Part shown: positions 46,480 to 58,896 of the stretch, in pieces
Layout of the letters: the number at the start of each line of letters is the position of its first letter
How positions within the stretch are numbered: the stretch's first letter is position 1
DNA from: Gyromitra esculenta
Lineage: Eukaryota > Ascomycota > Pezizomycetes > Pezizales > Discinaceae
Assembly: GCA_038503075.1 (NCBI GenBank)
Contig: JBCAML010000008.1
Location: forward strand, 1,178,001 to 1,242,000
Length of the DNA: 64,000 nucleotides
Direction: 5' to 3'
Program-made: the position numbers and the translations under genes
Notes under the pieces: model-generated
What the model saw: the letters and a program-made list of their open reading frames with translations, nothing else
Told to the model about the DNA's origin: nothing
Databases searched by the model: none

Positions 46480-48260
46480 TCAGCGCCCTAAACTTCCACT
46501 CATACCCATACTCTTCCTTCTCTGGTACGCTACTTCTCCGCCATCTATCACATCAGTGGACTTCGGGCTGATATCCCACCTACTAACGGGACCACCTCCA
46601 CCTTCCCTCCCAATCATTGGCGATTGCTTCACCGACGCCCCGCTCCCCCCGCTCCCCTGCCTCGACATCGGGATCGACGTTCTGTTCCCCCCGCCATGTT
46701 CACTTGCCGGGCTCCCCGGCGACTGGCCGAGCCTGCTACCCGTATGCAACGACGGCGAACCCGGGGAGTGCCTAGTGAACGTATTACTAACAGCTGCGGT
46801 TCTCAGGGGCTGGATCATATTCTCACGGCGAGAAGAGAACTCCTCGCGACCTTCACGACGATCATAAGGATTCAGCGGTCCTGTAGGTGGTGTCGGCTCT
46901 TCACGACGGCTGTAAAGGCTTGAGTACGATGAATCTTCACGACGGGAATGAGGGTTTGAACGCTGAGGAACGCTTGTGGGGTTTCCTTCGCGCATAGCGT
47001 AGGGATTGAAGGATGGAGGGGGTTTGCGAGGATCCCGGCTGACACCCGGCTGCGCAGATGCAGGTGTAGTGAAGTTCTGCATTGCATTGGCTTGTGGCTG
47101 CGGAACTGATGCTGTAGCTTGGAGGGCATCCCGCATCTCTGTATCCTTGTCGCTAACACTTGAATACATAGCAGATCTAGGTGTATTGGCGGAAGGGGCC
47201 ATGCTAGGTCCTTTTGGGATTGAAAGAGGAGGGGGGAGACGCCGGTTGTCAGGAACACGATTGAAGCTATCAGGACGAAAACTTGATGGACGGTTCGTAA
47301 GAGCAGCTTGGTGCGACTGTGCATTACTTCCGTGTTTGCCGTACTTGTCTGGAAAGTGCCTCTCGAGAGCTTGCAGGAAGATAGATATAGCTTCATGCTG
47401 GTATATCCGCATATCTTGTTCCTCTTGCTTCATGCGGTTTCTCAGCGAGACACCCTGCTTCGCTATTTCAGCAGCGACTTCAGGGTGTGATAATTCTCTG
47501 TACCGGTAATCATCCTTTTCTGAGAGATTTTCCGGAACTTTGAGTTGTTCCATAGACACGAGAACAGTTCGACGTGATGCCGGGAGTCTTTGAAGTGCGG
47601 CAGTTGCTTCCGAGGTGGATATAAGTTGAACAGACTCAGGGAGCATTATAGCGCCGGGGTGGGTAAGTGGGAAGTAGACCTTGAAAGAGGTGTCGTAATC
47701 GATAGCTTTTTGGGTGTCATCTTTCCACTCGTTGAACTCTTTCATGTGGCGTTCTAACAGTCGCTGCCTGTAAATCACTAATCAGTTGATACATCAGCCA
47801 CGTTGTGAAGAGCTATAAGACTAGCCTCTGCTCCTTATGCCTCTCTCTCATACACTCCACGATATCCTCATACTTGTTTCCCGTTCGATTCAGACTTTTA
47901 GGGCTACGCCAAAATTGTTAGTGGTTTTGATCGTAAATCATGAGCCGTAGGGAATATACTCTGGAAATGCAACCAGCATTTCCTCAAGAAGTGGTGCCTG
48001 TGTAAAAACATCGTGTTAGTAGCTGGTTCCAAGAAAAGCTGTGTTGTTAAAGCCGGAACTAAAACCTTTCTCTTCCTTGGGAATTGCTGGTTTTCAGGCC
48101 TGACACCCCATACATATGGCAGAGGGCCAGGAGGCATAATTAACAAGCCGCTGGAGAGATCGCTGGAAAGCCCAAAGTGTTTTGTATCCAGATATCCAGG
48201 GTTATCAAGATGATCGCGATTGCTGGTGGAAGACGCGACTAGCAAAGAAAGTATCGGGTC
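46480..48260 (-). CDS. Conserved-looking protein of unknown function (5' end not found)
   Basis: I do not recognise this protein. Four exons join in frame: 48260-48066, 47997-47960, 47903-47826 and 47767-46480, together 532 residues. A further first exon with the ATG should lie in 48261-48437 but is not certain. The N-terminal third looks folded (GLLIMPPGPLPYVWGVRP, then a charged helix with ECMRERHKEQR). The C-terminal half is Ser/Pro/Arg-rich and probably disordered, with repeated SRREE/RRE segments. The intron 47825-47768 keeps frame only with a GC donor (AG|GCTAGT). The intron before it has a CTAAC branch site close to its acceptor. No transmembrane segment is seen. Confidence 0.65.
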
Positions 48261-48437
48261 CTAGCCCTGAACGGCAATGTTGATTAATCAGACACCGTTC
48301 GTGCGTGACGCCAATCATGTGATACATGGCACAACAGGCCTTAGAGCTCTGGACCGAAAGACGGCGGTGACATACAACCCTCCAAGCTTCCCGAGTTTGT
48401 CCCTTGCCTTATCAATTAACCTCACAGATACGTCAAA
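48261..48437. promoter_or_regulatory. Short divergent promoter region
   Basis: Fewer than 180 bp separate the first recognised exon of the minus gene from the dipeptidyl-peptidase start on plus. This space must also hold the unknown first exon of the minus gene, so the two genes probably share one bidirectional promoter. Confidence 0.5.
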
Positions 48438-50862
48438 ATGCCATCTATTCAGCGCTGTTCAGTATTTTTCGCGTTTGTTATTTCGCTCTCTAAGAGCGCA
48501 TCTGGAAGGTTCACTCCACAGTATGTCATGTTCCTGGGTACACGCGTGTCAACATGTACATTGTTTCTGAACTGACATCAACGGCACAACAGAGACCTCT
48601 TGAGTGCTCCCCGCCGTGCTGAAGCTGTTCCAAACAAAGCAGGGGTATGTTTTCCCTCTAATACGCCTCTCCCAAGCTTCAATTATTGAATAAGTGTTCA
48701 CATAATATGTGCATAGACTCTTGCTCTTTTCCACTCCTCAACCTACTCTTTCAAATCCCATACCAAAAATTCAACTTGGAACTTGCTCAACTTAACTACG
48801 GGCGAGACCACCGTGATATTTGATGACCCTGCAATCCAAGAAATCGTATGGCTTAATGATAATAGCGTCATCTACATCAATGGGACAAGCCCTAGCAACA
48901 TAAAGGGTGGTTCCGGGCTCTGGATAACTCAAGCACTAAATACAGACACCAAACAGCTATTTGCATCTCTTCCAGCCTCTGTCTCGAACCTCAAGCCTGT
49001 TTTTGACGAAAAACGAAACCTCAACTTTGTAGTCTCAGCACTTTCCTATCCCAATGGAGATGTCTATAACCCAGACACTGCTCCTAAGAAGTACACATCA
49101 GGGCTTTCCTATGAGTCACTGTTTGTTCGTCACTGGGATTCATACGTTAACCCTGAGAGGTCGGCTCTATTCACTGGCGTCATAGGGGGAGATAAAGTAA
49201 TTATGGAGCTGAGAAATCTACTCGCTGGCTCTCCCAAACTCGAGGCACCCGTAGGTCCTTTCGGCGGTTCCAGTGATTTCGACATTTCTCCTGATGGTAA
49301 GACTGTGGTCTTCCATTCGAAATCCCCTGATTTAAATCCAGCGAACAATACGCAGACTTTAGTATACTTTGTTCCCTTCGACGGTTCAAGCAAGCCATCC
49401 GCCATAAATCTCCCGAACAAAGACGATACGGATGGTGATGCACTTCCAAAGGGGGCGTCTTCCTCGCCTATCTTTTCTCCAGACGGCAAATACGTAGCCT
49501 ATCTTCAGATGTACAAAAACGGTTACGAAAGCGACCAGAACAAGCTCTTCCTCTATGAAATTTCATCGCATAAGATCATTCCATTGCTGAGAGACTGGGA
49601 CAACTCTCCCAGCAGCATAACATGGTCCATTGACAGTAAAAATCTATTTCTTACCGCTGAAAATAACGGGCGTGAGAAATTATTCAAGGTTCCGATATCC
49701 GGCGGTACATCTGCCAGAGACGTGGAAGAACTCAGCTCCGAAAACTCCATCAACGGCCTCTCGGTGATGCCTTCTGGGAAGCTCCTTGTCTCATGGAATT
49801 CTCTCACTTCCTCCACTGGCTATGCTATTCTTGACGTGTCTTCCAAGGCTTTAACCCCACTTCTTTCCCCAGTACAAGTCGATAAGGAGTTGTCCTCACT
49901 CGAAAAGGTTGTTGTTGAAGACTTGTCCTTCGAAGGTGCAGAGGGTGTAATGGTTCACGGACTCATCACCAAACCGAGCAACTTCGACGAAAAGAAGAAA
50001 TGGAAAATGGCGTTTTTCATCCATGGTGGACCCCAGGGTGCCTGGACTGACTCATGGAGCACCAGGTGGAACCCAGCATTATTTGCAGAGGCTGGGTTCG
50101 TTGTTGTAGCTGTGAACCCCACTGGCAGTACAGGGTATGGGCAGAAATTCGTTGACGGTATTCAAGGGCAATGGGGTAAATTTCAAAATACATAAGCACA
50201 TGGCCCCCGCTGACTTGAGTAAAGGCGGCAGACCGTATATTGACCTTAAGAAGGCCGTCGAGTATCTCGAAAGGTCCGGTAAATATGGTTACATCGACTT
50301 TAACAGAGCAGTCGCTCTGGGAGCTAGTTATGGTGGGTACATGATCAATTACATTCAAGGCAAGCCACTAGGTAGAAAATTTAAGGCATTGGTTTGCCAT
50401 GATGGTGTCTTCTCAACCCTTAACCAATACTCATCTGAGGAGTTGTACTTTCCGCAGCATGACGTCAGTTTTCTCCTCTTGGTGCTGTTTCTTTGCTGCA
50501 CTGGTACTAACACCACTATCTTTTTATAGTTTGAAGGGAAAATTTGGGAAAACCGTGAAGGCTACTCCAAGTGGGATCCGGCCGCCTTAGTCAAGAACTG
50601 GGCTACGCCACAACTCGTTATTCACAACGAACTAGACTACAGGCTTCCTGTTAGCGAAGGATTAGCTGTCTTTAACATTCTACAGGAATTAGGTATACCG
50701 AGCAAGTTTTTGACGTTCCCGGATGAGAACCATTGGGTGCTGAAGCCAGAAAATAGTTTGTTGTGGCATGAAACCGTTTTGGAGTGGATCGAGAGATGGA
50801 CTAAGGACGCGAAGGAAGATGTGCACGATGGCGTTATGCAGCATGTCCTATCGGAGCTGTAA
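48438..50862 (+). CDS. DPP5: Dipeptidyl-peptidase V (secreted S9 serine peptidase)
   Basis: Secreted peptidase that releases dipeptides. Five exons join in frame: 48438-48520, 48593-48644, 48717-50175, 50225-50463 and 50530-50862, giving 721 residues, the size of the Aspergillus enzyme. A signal peptide is visible (SVFFAFVISLSKSASG). It is followed by the mature start FTPQDLLSAPRRAE and a beta-propeller region with repeated SPDGK motifs. The catalytic triad can be placed at about Ser566 (GASYGGYM), Asp647 (NELDYRLP) and His679 (DENHWVL); the spacing fits the family. FFIHGGPQGAW is the oxyanion-hole region. There are many Asn-X-Ser/Thr sites. All introns are GT-AG and 49-72 bp. The gene is transcribed away from the unknown gene on minus. 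Confidence 0.95.
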
Positions 50863-52336
50863 GAAATCTGATTGGCTATATTTTAGTTTTTATGCCTGTA
50901 GTTATAATAAATACATTTAACTACCATGCCACTCACTTATCATATCACAGCTAAAGGTTTCTAATCTTTAGTCTAATATAGGGTGATTATGGTTACCAAT
51001 TCATCAACCTATCTGCACTTTTCTCAGCTCCACAAGTTCATTAATCGTATGCCACAATACACGCCTAGCAAAAATGGAGAACAGAGTATATAGGACTAAA
51101 TATACATCTCCTTAACCTCAAAGCCAGTAATCCATCTTCGCACAACAGCCGGAAGAACAGTACAGTACATGTAGTTCCCTAGCGATCCCGAACGGCAGCT
51201 TGCCAGGAGGGGCGCCTGAGCACCTGAGTTGCTCGACCCTTAGAAGAGACTCGACACTGCATGTAGTAAAAGAGGCCAGGAATACGGGCGAGAAACCAAA
51301 AATAGACAGGGGTGGCAGGGATCATATTAGGCTATCAGGGGGTGCGGGAGGTTGGTTTATGAAAGGGATCTGGAGCAGCAAGAAAACGCAGTTACAGATT
51401 CGATAGGTTATACACATATGTATATAATGTACGCTAACTCTAAAAAGAATGGGCAAAATGTTCCCCAAGCCTAGGTTGGGTTCGCCCTCTACGAAGGGAT
51501 GGTAGAATCGGCAATTATTGGCATGAGCGGAAGTCATCAAAATTGGTAGTTAGTCCAATTTCATAACATGGTAAATACATCTAGGTACACATACTCTTAC
51601 CAACTTCTCTAAGATGGTTTGTCCCAAAGAAAACAAGCCATTCACCCCCCAATATTCCTTTAGTTTTCATAAATAAATTCGACGCTTACGCCCCGCATAT
51701 CTGAGGAAATGACATTTACATCATGAATAATCACTCGGTATATAAGTACGCTAGTAAGTTGGAAACAGCTTTCTCGTGGGACCGAGTACCGACACTCAGT
51801 CGGAAGCCTGTGAGCGAGTTTGGGGAGGGCTCTAGGTAGGTTCATGGGAAGCTTTCTAGTGGGCGAACTACGGTGCCCTTGTGGGTACAAAAAGGCAATA
51901 GTATGTATGCACACAAAGAGGGAAAGGTATGCCTTCCTAATAATCAAGCAATCAATCTATCATGATCATCCTTCATATATTCCTAATATCTCAACGAAAT
52001 TTATTTTTCAGAGGGTTCCATGAATAGTCCCAACAGAGTATCATGTAGCAACTATTAGTGACCGGTTATTGAGATTTCAGTAAAACTCTAGCTATAGGAT
52101 TTAGTAGCTACATGTAATTTTTAACAAAAACTGGTGTTGATCCCCCAAAAGCCAGAGTTGTTGTCCCCCCCAACCATAACATCACTCGAAGCTTAGGGTG
52201 TTATATATTATCAACCATCTTCTCTCAATAAAATGATTTTTTTCCGAACGCTTCCCTCTTAGATGGTATTCCTTCAGCCCCCCGCATCAGATTCCATCTC
52301 GCTACGCTCTATAGCCTTTCCATCTCTCATAGCTAT
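50863..52336. other. Intergenic
   Basis: No gene recognised. Short frames at 51200-52023 have no domain and are AT-rich. Confidence 0.45.
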
Positions 52337-53011
52337 TTAATTTTTCTTGGCTTTCTTAGCCCTCGCCTGTTCCCTGTTAGACCATGCTGATACAGTCATG
52401 ATTAGGACGTAGGATCCGCGAATCTTCGAGATAACCCGCTTGCCATTTGCCTTCGTAATATACTCCGGCATAATATTGACGTGTTCGATCGGGCTGATCC
52501 ATTCAATTTTAAGAGTTGCTCCCTCGCTAGTCCAACCGTCAGGTAACTCAAGGATGACGCCTCCAATCTGATTACAGAGGTCCTCAATGTTGCCAGTATC
52601 CTCCCAGGTGGTTGGATATGGGTACGCTTCGTTTGGGAAAGGAGAAAGTGTAGTCGTTATGATCGAGGCTCCTGGATATTCATCCATTTTATAGATGACT
52701 TTCAATTCGGGCTTGAGGTCCAACTCCGTGCCGATGTTATAAAGAGTTTTATCGATGGTTGTAAGCGAAGATCTCAGTCCCGCGATTCCAGTCCCATGGA
52801 TATAGGCATCGAGCTCGGAGTAATTATACCTATATTTAAGGCCAAACCCGAGGACCCCGCCGTCGGGGAGAAAAGATTCTTTCTCAAGGAGACGTGAGAG
52901 TCCCTCCCCGAAAGTATTGCTTTTAGAATCAACACAGAGATTGAAAAGGAGGCTAACGGAATTGTTCTTAATAGCGCTATTAGTCTTTACGACCATGCTC
53001 AGCCTGGACAT
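52337..53011 (-). CDS. Hypothetical protein, intronless
   Basis: A 224-residue frame beginning at an ATG (53011) and ending with a Lys-rich tail (ARAKKAKKN). There is no signal peptide or membrane segment, and no family is recognised. Composition looks like a folded protein (mixed hydrophobic and charged, few low-complexity runs), with Tyr/Pro-rich segments such as PFPNEAYPYPTTWED. It stands alone between two gene-poor spacers. A real lineage-specific gene is more likely than chance at this length in AT-rich DNA. Confidence 0.6.
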   Translation of the reverse strand: MSRLSMVVKTNSAIKNNSVSLLFNLCVDSKSNTFGEGLSRLLEKESFLPDGGVLGFGLKYRYNYSELDAYIHGTGIAGLRSSLTTIDKTLYNIGTELDLKPELKVIYKMDEYPGASIITTTLSPFPNEAYPYPTTWEDTGNIEDLCNQIGGVILELPDGWTSEGATLKIEWISPIEHVNIMPEYITKANGKRVISKIRGSYVLIMTVSAWSNREQARAKKAKKN

Positions 53012-54881
53012 TGTGTTGTATCGTCGAGATCAAGCTATTTTTTAGAGAGGTACTCGCAAAGTTTAACCAAAAATCTAAGCACCTAACCTTTTCGCTGCGT
53101 CTTTGTGCTAAAATACCCGCTGCCAACCTTCTGTCCTACTACTTTTCCCCGATGGAAGAAGGCGTGTGTATGGAGGAGTGCGGGCAGATGCGAGCGTAAA
53201 TGTAAATAAAGGGTAGAGTGAAAACTGCAGAATACGGAAACAGAAGTAGAAATCTGAGATGGCAGTAGATGAAGTGTGAAGAAGTCAAGAAGAAGTGAAA
53301 GGGGAGGGAGTAAGAGGGGGAAGGGAAATCCTCGAAGGCTAAGGGCGATATGTATCGAAAGGTAGAATATAAATGGTATAATTTTTCAACATAGAATGTT
53401 CGTTAGCTAATGGACTTACAGCCCGATTAATTTTTGAGCTTAGCGTGAATAGTGTCAATAATACAGCCGCAACCCACCCCAGGCCCTTCTTTCTAGGTTT
53501 AGTCTCGTCTTCTATTAAATGTAGTTTCTCAAGCGCAAGCTGGTCTACCAAGGCATATCCAAGAACGACACTGCTTTCCGTTTGCCACTATATGTCTACA
53601 AACACTAATCTAAGATGATCACAGATGATCATTTGACTGTTCAAAATGTGCTTCGAGTTCAGTCTCAATACTTCTTAGGACTGAAGCAGTATCAGGTGAA
53701 TTTAGCTTGACTACTTGGCCCTAACACTACTCCAATTAGTCTCGCAGCCGACTTGTCACGTGACAATCTTTTCCTATATTGGGTGCTGTACTCTCATATT
53801 ATTAATCATCCATTTAAGTGGATATCCTGATGAGGGGTGTCAAAATCAAAGTTGAGGAATAGAAAGTGGTACGGCGCTGGAGTGAGTCCGCGTTTTGATT
53901 AACCCTCAATACTTAACGCAGATGTTTTGTATTTTGCCCCCTCTCAATACGTCAATCGCATTAATAGGGTTGCGCACTTTACTTAATGATTTTATGTGGT
54001 ACAAGATAGCGAGATTCATTGCGCAACACGTGGGTATGCACTACTGTATGGTATTCAAATAAGATCCCGCGCCAGAATATGGAGTAAGCACTTGAGTCAA
54101 CTGAATACGAAATAGTTTATGTCCCTTTTGCTACACTCACCACCATATTAAGTTAAATTTTAGGGTACTGTCGGGTTGTATTTGAACAGTATATACGATC
54201 ATTCTAGTGAACTAAATATATGCCACTGGGCATCACAATAATATAAACCTTTCTAAAAGCGGTATCTGCTCCTCAAATAATGTACCTTGTGTCTGGTTCT
54301 ACGCGTGGCAGATAATATATGCTAATACCTGAGTGACATTCTATGAAGATGAACCTGGCTAGGAATACTAAAATGCAGCCATCCTTGTTAGCCCACTAAA
54401 TAGCTTACTGACCAAATCTAACTTTAGGGGTGAAGTCCGTGCCTTTGAGGGCGTCCTATGCTTACATATATCTGTTCTATCTGTGGAAAGGGTTATAATG
54501 TCGGTTTTAAGGTTGTTCCGAGTCAGGAACTTATTTTTCACGAGCGAAGCCAACCTCTAGGACTAGAGAAAAAAACACCCTGTATTCGCCTGCTTAACCT
54601 AGCTGGATCCGAATCAAGAGCTATGGCAGTCGGCGTAGACTCATGTAGCACGAGTCGGTTGCCCCGAGTGTGTTCCTCACAGAAAACCGGGTCCACTATC
54701 TAATCTGATCATCCCTGTCCCAATAAGGCCTAGCTTTGCCCAACAACATTTTTCGGTGTAGGAAACCACCAACCCGTTCCCCAAATCTTCACTCTCCTCC
54801 ACCTTATCTCCTCCACCTCCTCCGCCTCCCTTTTCAATACCTCCTCCATCTCTCCTTCAATCCTCCAGTATATACACCATT
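53012..54881. other. Intergenic with one possible orphan exon
   Basis: Mostly no signal. On minus, 53587-53420 is open for 56 codons between an acceptor (ATATAG) and a strong donor (GTAAGT). It encodes a basic stretch and one membrane helix (LGWVAAVLLTLFTL), but no start exon was found. The last 120 bp (54760-54880) are CT-rich, typical of the promoter of a strongly expressed gene such as PDA1. Confidence 0.35.
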
Positions 54882-56784
54882 ATGTTGGCTCGATCACTCA
54901 AATCTGCGCGCTGGGCTGCTCCCCTACGGTCTTGCGTTGTGCCCGTAAATACCTTTGCGGCGAGGAGGACTGTCACTACTGATGCCTCATCTGCACATGT
55001 GGAGAAGAGCGCTGTTCCGGCTGTGAGTTATTCGCCTATCCCGGACTGCTGTTCTTTTTTCCCCACAGAATTGGGTTGCTGACTGAGATGTGTTGGGATT
55101 GAGTAGGAAGATGATAAGCACTTCACCGTTAGCCTCTCACTGGAGAGCTTTGAGAGCTACAAAATCGATGGGCCTAGCACTGAACTGAGTACTTCGAAAA
55201 ATGAACTGAAGAAGATGTATTTGGATATGGTCACTATTAGGTAGGTGCTATGGGTTTTTCTTAAAATCATTGTGGGGATGGGAGTTGCTATGATGGGGGA
55301 GTAATTACGGCAATGCAATTCTACAAGGAACCCTCCCCCTGGCGGATTTCCGAACTTCCGGGGGGCTTTCGGGTTTGAAGTAATGGCGTCAATTATCTAG
55401 TTGATAATGATCAATCCTTAGCTCTCAATCAGATCAGAGCTGCGTTTTTGGCACAATTTATTGCCCCCAAAAGATGTCTAATCGAGCCTTCGAGACATTT
55501 TTGGGCGGGTACTCTGATACTCGGGCCCAAGGTCCGGTATCTCGAAAACAAAACAAAAACAGAAACCCAACATTCCAGCACAATATAATTATTCTATGAT
55601 TCTAATTAAGTATATTGGCTAATGCTATGTTTCTACAGACGAATGGAAATGGCCGCCGATAAGCTCTACAAAGAAAAGAAAATCCGTGGTTTCTGCCATC
55701 TCTCCACTGGGCAAGAAGCCGTCGCTGCCGGCATTGAGCATGCCATCACTTCCGATGATCAAATCATCACCGCCTACCGTTGCCACGGCTTTGCGCTCAT
55801 GCGCGGCGCTTCCGTTAAGTCTATCATTGGCGAACTCCTTGGTCGACGAGAGGGTATTGCCTTCGGCAAAGGTGGTTCTATGCACATGTTCTGTAAAGGT
55901 TTCTACGGAGGCAACGGAATTGTCGGTGCGCAGGTACCGGTTGGTGCGGGAATTGGGTTCGCCATGAAGTATCTGGGACGCAAGAATACGACTTTCGCCT
56001 TGTATGGTGATGGGGCGAGTAATCAGGGACAAGTATTTGAGGCATACAATATGGCGAAGTTGTGGGATATTCCAGTTATTTTTGCGTGCGAGAGTAGGTT
56101 TTCTAGTGGGATTGTTGAGGAATGAATGAGAGCTGACATTGGGTGCAGACAACAAGTACGGAATGGGAACCTCAGCAAATAGGTCTTCAGCCTTGACCGA
56201 GTACTACAAGCGTGGACAGTACATTCCTGGACTGAAGGTTAACGGAATGGATGTTCTTGCCGTTAAGCAGGCCAGTGCCTGGGCAAAGGAGTACACAACC
56301 TCCGGCGCTGGACCTTTGGTTATGGAGTTCGTCACCTACCGCTATGGAGGCCACTCCATGTCCGACCCCGGTACCACTTACCGTGTATGTGCTCTTCCTC
56401 TATACTCAGATGGAACGAGTAAAACTAATAGGGTGATGTGCAGACCCGCGAGGAAGTCCAGCGTATGCGTTCGACCCAGGATCCTATCCAGGGTCTGAAA
56501 CAGAAGATCCTCGAATGGGGCATTGTCACTGAGGATGATCTCAAGGCACTCGACAAGCAGGCTAAGCAGCTGGTCGATAAAGAGGTTAAGGAGGCCGAGG
56601 AGGCTCCTTTCCCAGATAACTCACCGAAGAACTTGTTTGAGGATATCTACGTTCCTGGTTCAGAGCCGGACTTCCTAAAGGGAAGGACGCTTGAGGAGAC
56701 GTATGTGATTCCTTTGTGGAATTTTAAGTACCCAAGATTGCATATGCTGACTGTGATGTGAATAGACACTATTATAAGGCTTAG
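54882..56784 (+). CDS. PDA1: Pyruvate dehydrogenase E1 component, alpha subunit
   Basis: Thiamine-diphosphate-dependent decarboxylation of pyruvate in the mitochondrial matrix. Six exons join in frame: 54882-55022, 55107-55240, 55639-56093, 56149-56384, 56444-56700 and 56766-56784, giving 413 residues. The N-terminus is a basic, Ser/Ala-rich transit peptide ([17 protein letters not shown]). The thiamine motif starts at [15 protein letters not shown] and ends at [10 protein letters not shown]. The regulatory serine loop [16 protein letters not shown] is intact, so kinase control is likely. The last exon is only 19 nt and restores the usual C-terminus (EETHYYKA); without it the frame runs into an unrelated tail. 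Intron 2 is 398 bp, several times longer than the others. A CT-rich promoter precedes the start. Confidence 0.95.
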
Positions 56785-57429
56785 AGAGGAGATTTTGGGT
56801 TGCGGGAGGTAAAACATATTAGTGGGTTGGAATGGGTTGGAGGGTTGGAGGCTGGGCTTGGAGCGGGGTTTCGGTTAGCATTGTAATTTACTAGAATCAG
56901 TGCGCTTTGAAGTGCAGCCTTTTTCTTCACTGTGGTTTGGTATTCAGAAAGTTGGTGGTGGCTGTGGTGTCTGGAAGGATGTTGCGGGACTTGCCGGCTG
57001 ATCCGTCTCGCCTACGACCCTTGTGCTTGTTAGCGAAAGAACGGGAGAGGAAGCCCGCACGGCATCGGTGTAGAGCAGCCGACCGGATAACTAGAGCTTG
57101 TAGCTACATCGCTACCCCACCATGGAGTAAGAGTCGGCTGTCGTTGTAGCGAGTCGGCTACCACTCCGCCGAGATCTTCGTGCTGAGTGAGGTGTATTTG
57201 CATGCCTCTGAACTGGTAGCCGAAACTATTGTCTATGACCGCAGCTGTACCCCGGGGACTCGTTAATGTATTGCTTGTGAATTCTACTTCTAGGGCCTGG
57301 CAATTGGCAGATATACTCCAGGTAGCAACTTCAATTCAAAGCGCATATTACCCTAACACAAATCCAAGAAGATAGTCCCTCACCCGCTATTTCAACCCCG
57401 CCGCCCCAATTCCTCAATCTCAACCCACA
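56785..57429. other. Intergenic
   Basis: It holds the PDA1 3' flank and the promoter of the polyol dehydrogenase. Pyrimidine-rich sequence lies at 57370-57429. The plus frame at 56907-57149 shows no domain. Confidence 0.5.
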
Positions 57430-58896
57430 ATGTCTTCCCAGCCCGTCAGAGCCTCCGTCCTCTACGGCGCCAAAGATCTCCGCGTCGATTCCGTCTCCCT
57501 CCCTCCACCCGGCCCCTCAGACCTACAGATCAATATCCGCTCGACCACCCTCTGCGGGTCGGACCTGCACTACTATAACCACTACCGCAATGGAGACATT
57601 ATCGTGACGTCCCCGCTTGCGCTAGGCCATGAATCGAGCGGCATTGTTGTGGCTGTCGGCGACTCGATTGCTGAGGAGTGGAGCGTGGGAGACCGTGTTG
57701 CGCTAGAGGTAGGATTACCATGTGAGAGCTGCGATGCGTGTAGGAGCGGACGGTACAATATTTGTGCTGGGATGAGATTTAGGAGTAGTGCAAAGGCGAC
57801 TCCGCATTTTTGGGGAACATTGCAGGAGACTATTAATCATCCAGCGAAGTGGTGTCATAAGTGAGTATATTCTATTAGTTTTTTTCTCCCCATTCTGGTG
57901 GGGGTTGGAGAGAGGAAAGGAGGGGGGGAGTCTATGGGATAATACCAGTGGAATGTTATCCCATAAGAAATTCTCAGTTTATATAAACTCTCTTCCTCAT
58001 AGGCTCCCACCGACAATTTCTTATGCTACCGCTTCCCTGATTGAACCGCTCTCTGTCGCAATCCATTCGACCCGCCGCGCAGCCCGTAATGGCTCCCTCT
58101 CCCCTGGCTCCACCGTGCTCGTTATCGGCGCTGGAGCTGTTGGCCTTCTCGTTGGCGCTATGGCAAAAATCTCTGGGGCTTCCCGTGTCATTATTACGGA
58201 TATTAATCAAGGTCGTGTCGACTTTGCTGTTAACGAAGGCTTTGCAACGCAAGGGTTTAAGCTCCCGTACGAGTTGAACTTGTAGAGCTTCTGTTTGCTG
58301 AAACGTGGGTTAGATATACTATCGTCCCACCAGCGAAACGCCCAGAGACGATTGAGGATAAGCTGGTCGCGGCGAAAGAAGCCGCAGTGAGTATCCGCAA
58401 AGCAGTAGAGGCAAATAGCGGTGTCGATGTAACATTCGAATGCACTGGCATGGAAACATGCGTTCAGACTAGTATCTACGTAAGCCACCGCAAGCTTCGT
58501 TACACTATCAAAATCTACCATACATTCCTTGGTCGGATGGCGAAGTGCCTATAGCCCAAGTCAACTAATACTCTCCAGGCAACCCGCCCCGGAGGGACCC
58601 TCGTTCTGGTCGGAATGGGCATGCCAATCCAAACGCTCCCCATCTCTGCCGCTGCACTACAGGAGATCGATATCATTGGCGGCTTCAGATACGCCAATAC
58701 ATACCCAACAGGTATCGAGATAGTTGCAAAAGGCTTGATTCCAGGACTCGAGAAGATTGTTACACATAAGTATGAGGGCCTTGAGCGGGTTGAAGAGGCC
58801 TTTGGCATGGCGGGCAGACAGAGGGATGATGAGGGGAAGCTGGTGATTAAAGTGGAGTGTGTATTTCCTAGCCAAGATAATGTAGCTATAGTGTAG
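57430..58896 (+). CDS. Zinc-dependent polyol dehydrogenase (xylitol/sorbitol type)
   Basis: Medium-chain dehydrogenase oxidising a polyol with NAD+. Four exons join in frame: 57430-57860, 58003-58266, 58314-58479 and 58579-58896, giving 392 residues. Catalytic zinc ligands are Cys42 (CGSDLHYYNHYRNGD), His67 and Glu68 (LGHESSG). The structural zinc Cys set is at 98, 101, 104 and 112. The nucleotide fold shows VLVIGAGAVGLL and an Asp after the second strand (VIITDINQGR), favouring NAD+ over NADP+. The segment YYNHYRNGD is typical of xylitol and sorbitol dehydrogenases. The protein is somewhat longer than typical fungal xylitol dehydrogenase. Exact substrate (xylitol, sorbitol or L-arabinitol) cannot be told. 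Confidence 0.88.

Noticed and set aside
54458..54703. 81-codon frame with a CSICGKGY-like Cys pair
   Set aside because: It looks like half a zinc finger, but no His ligands follow and the remainder is not protein-like.
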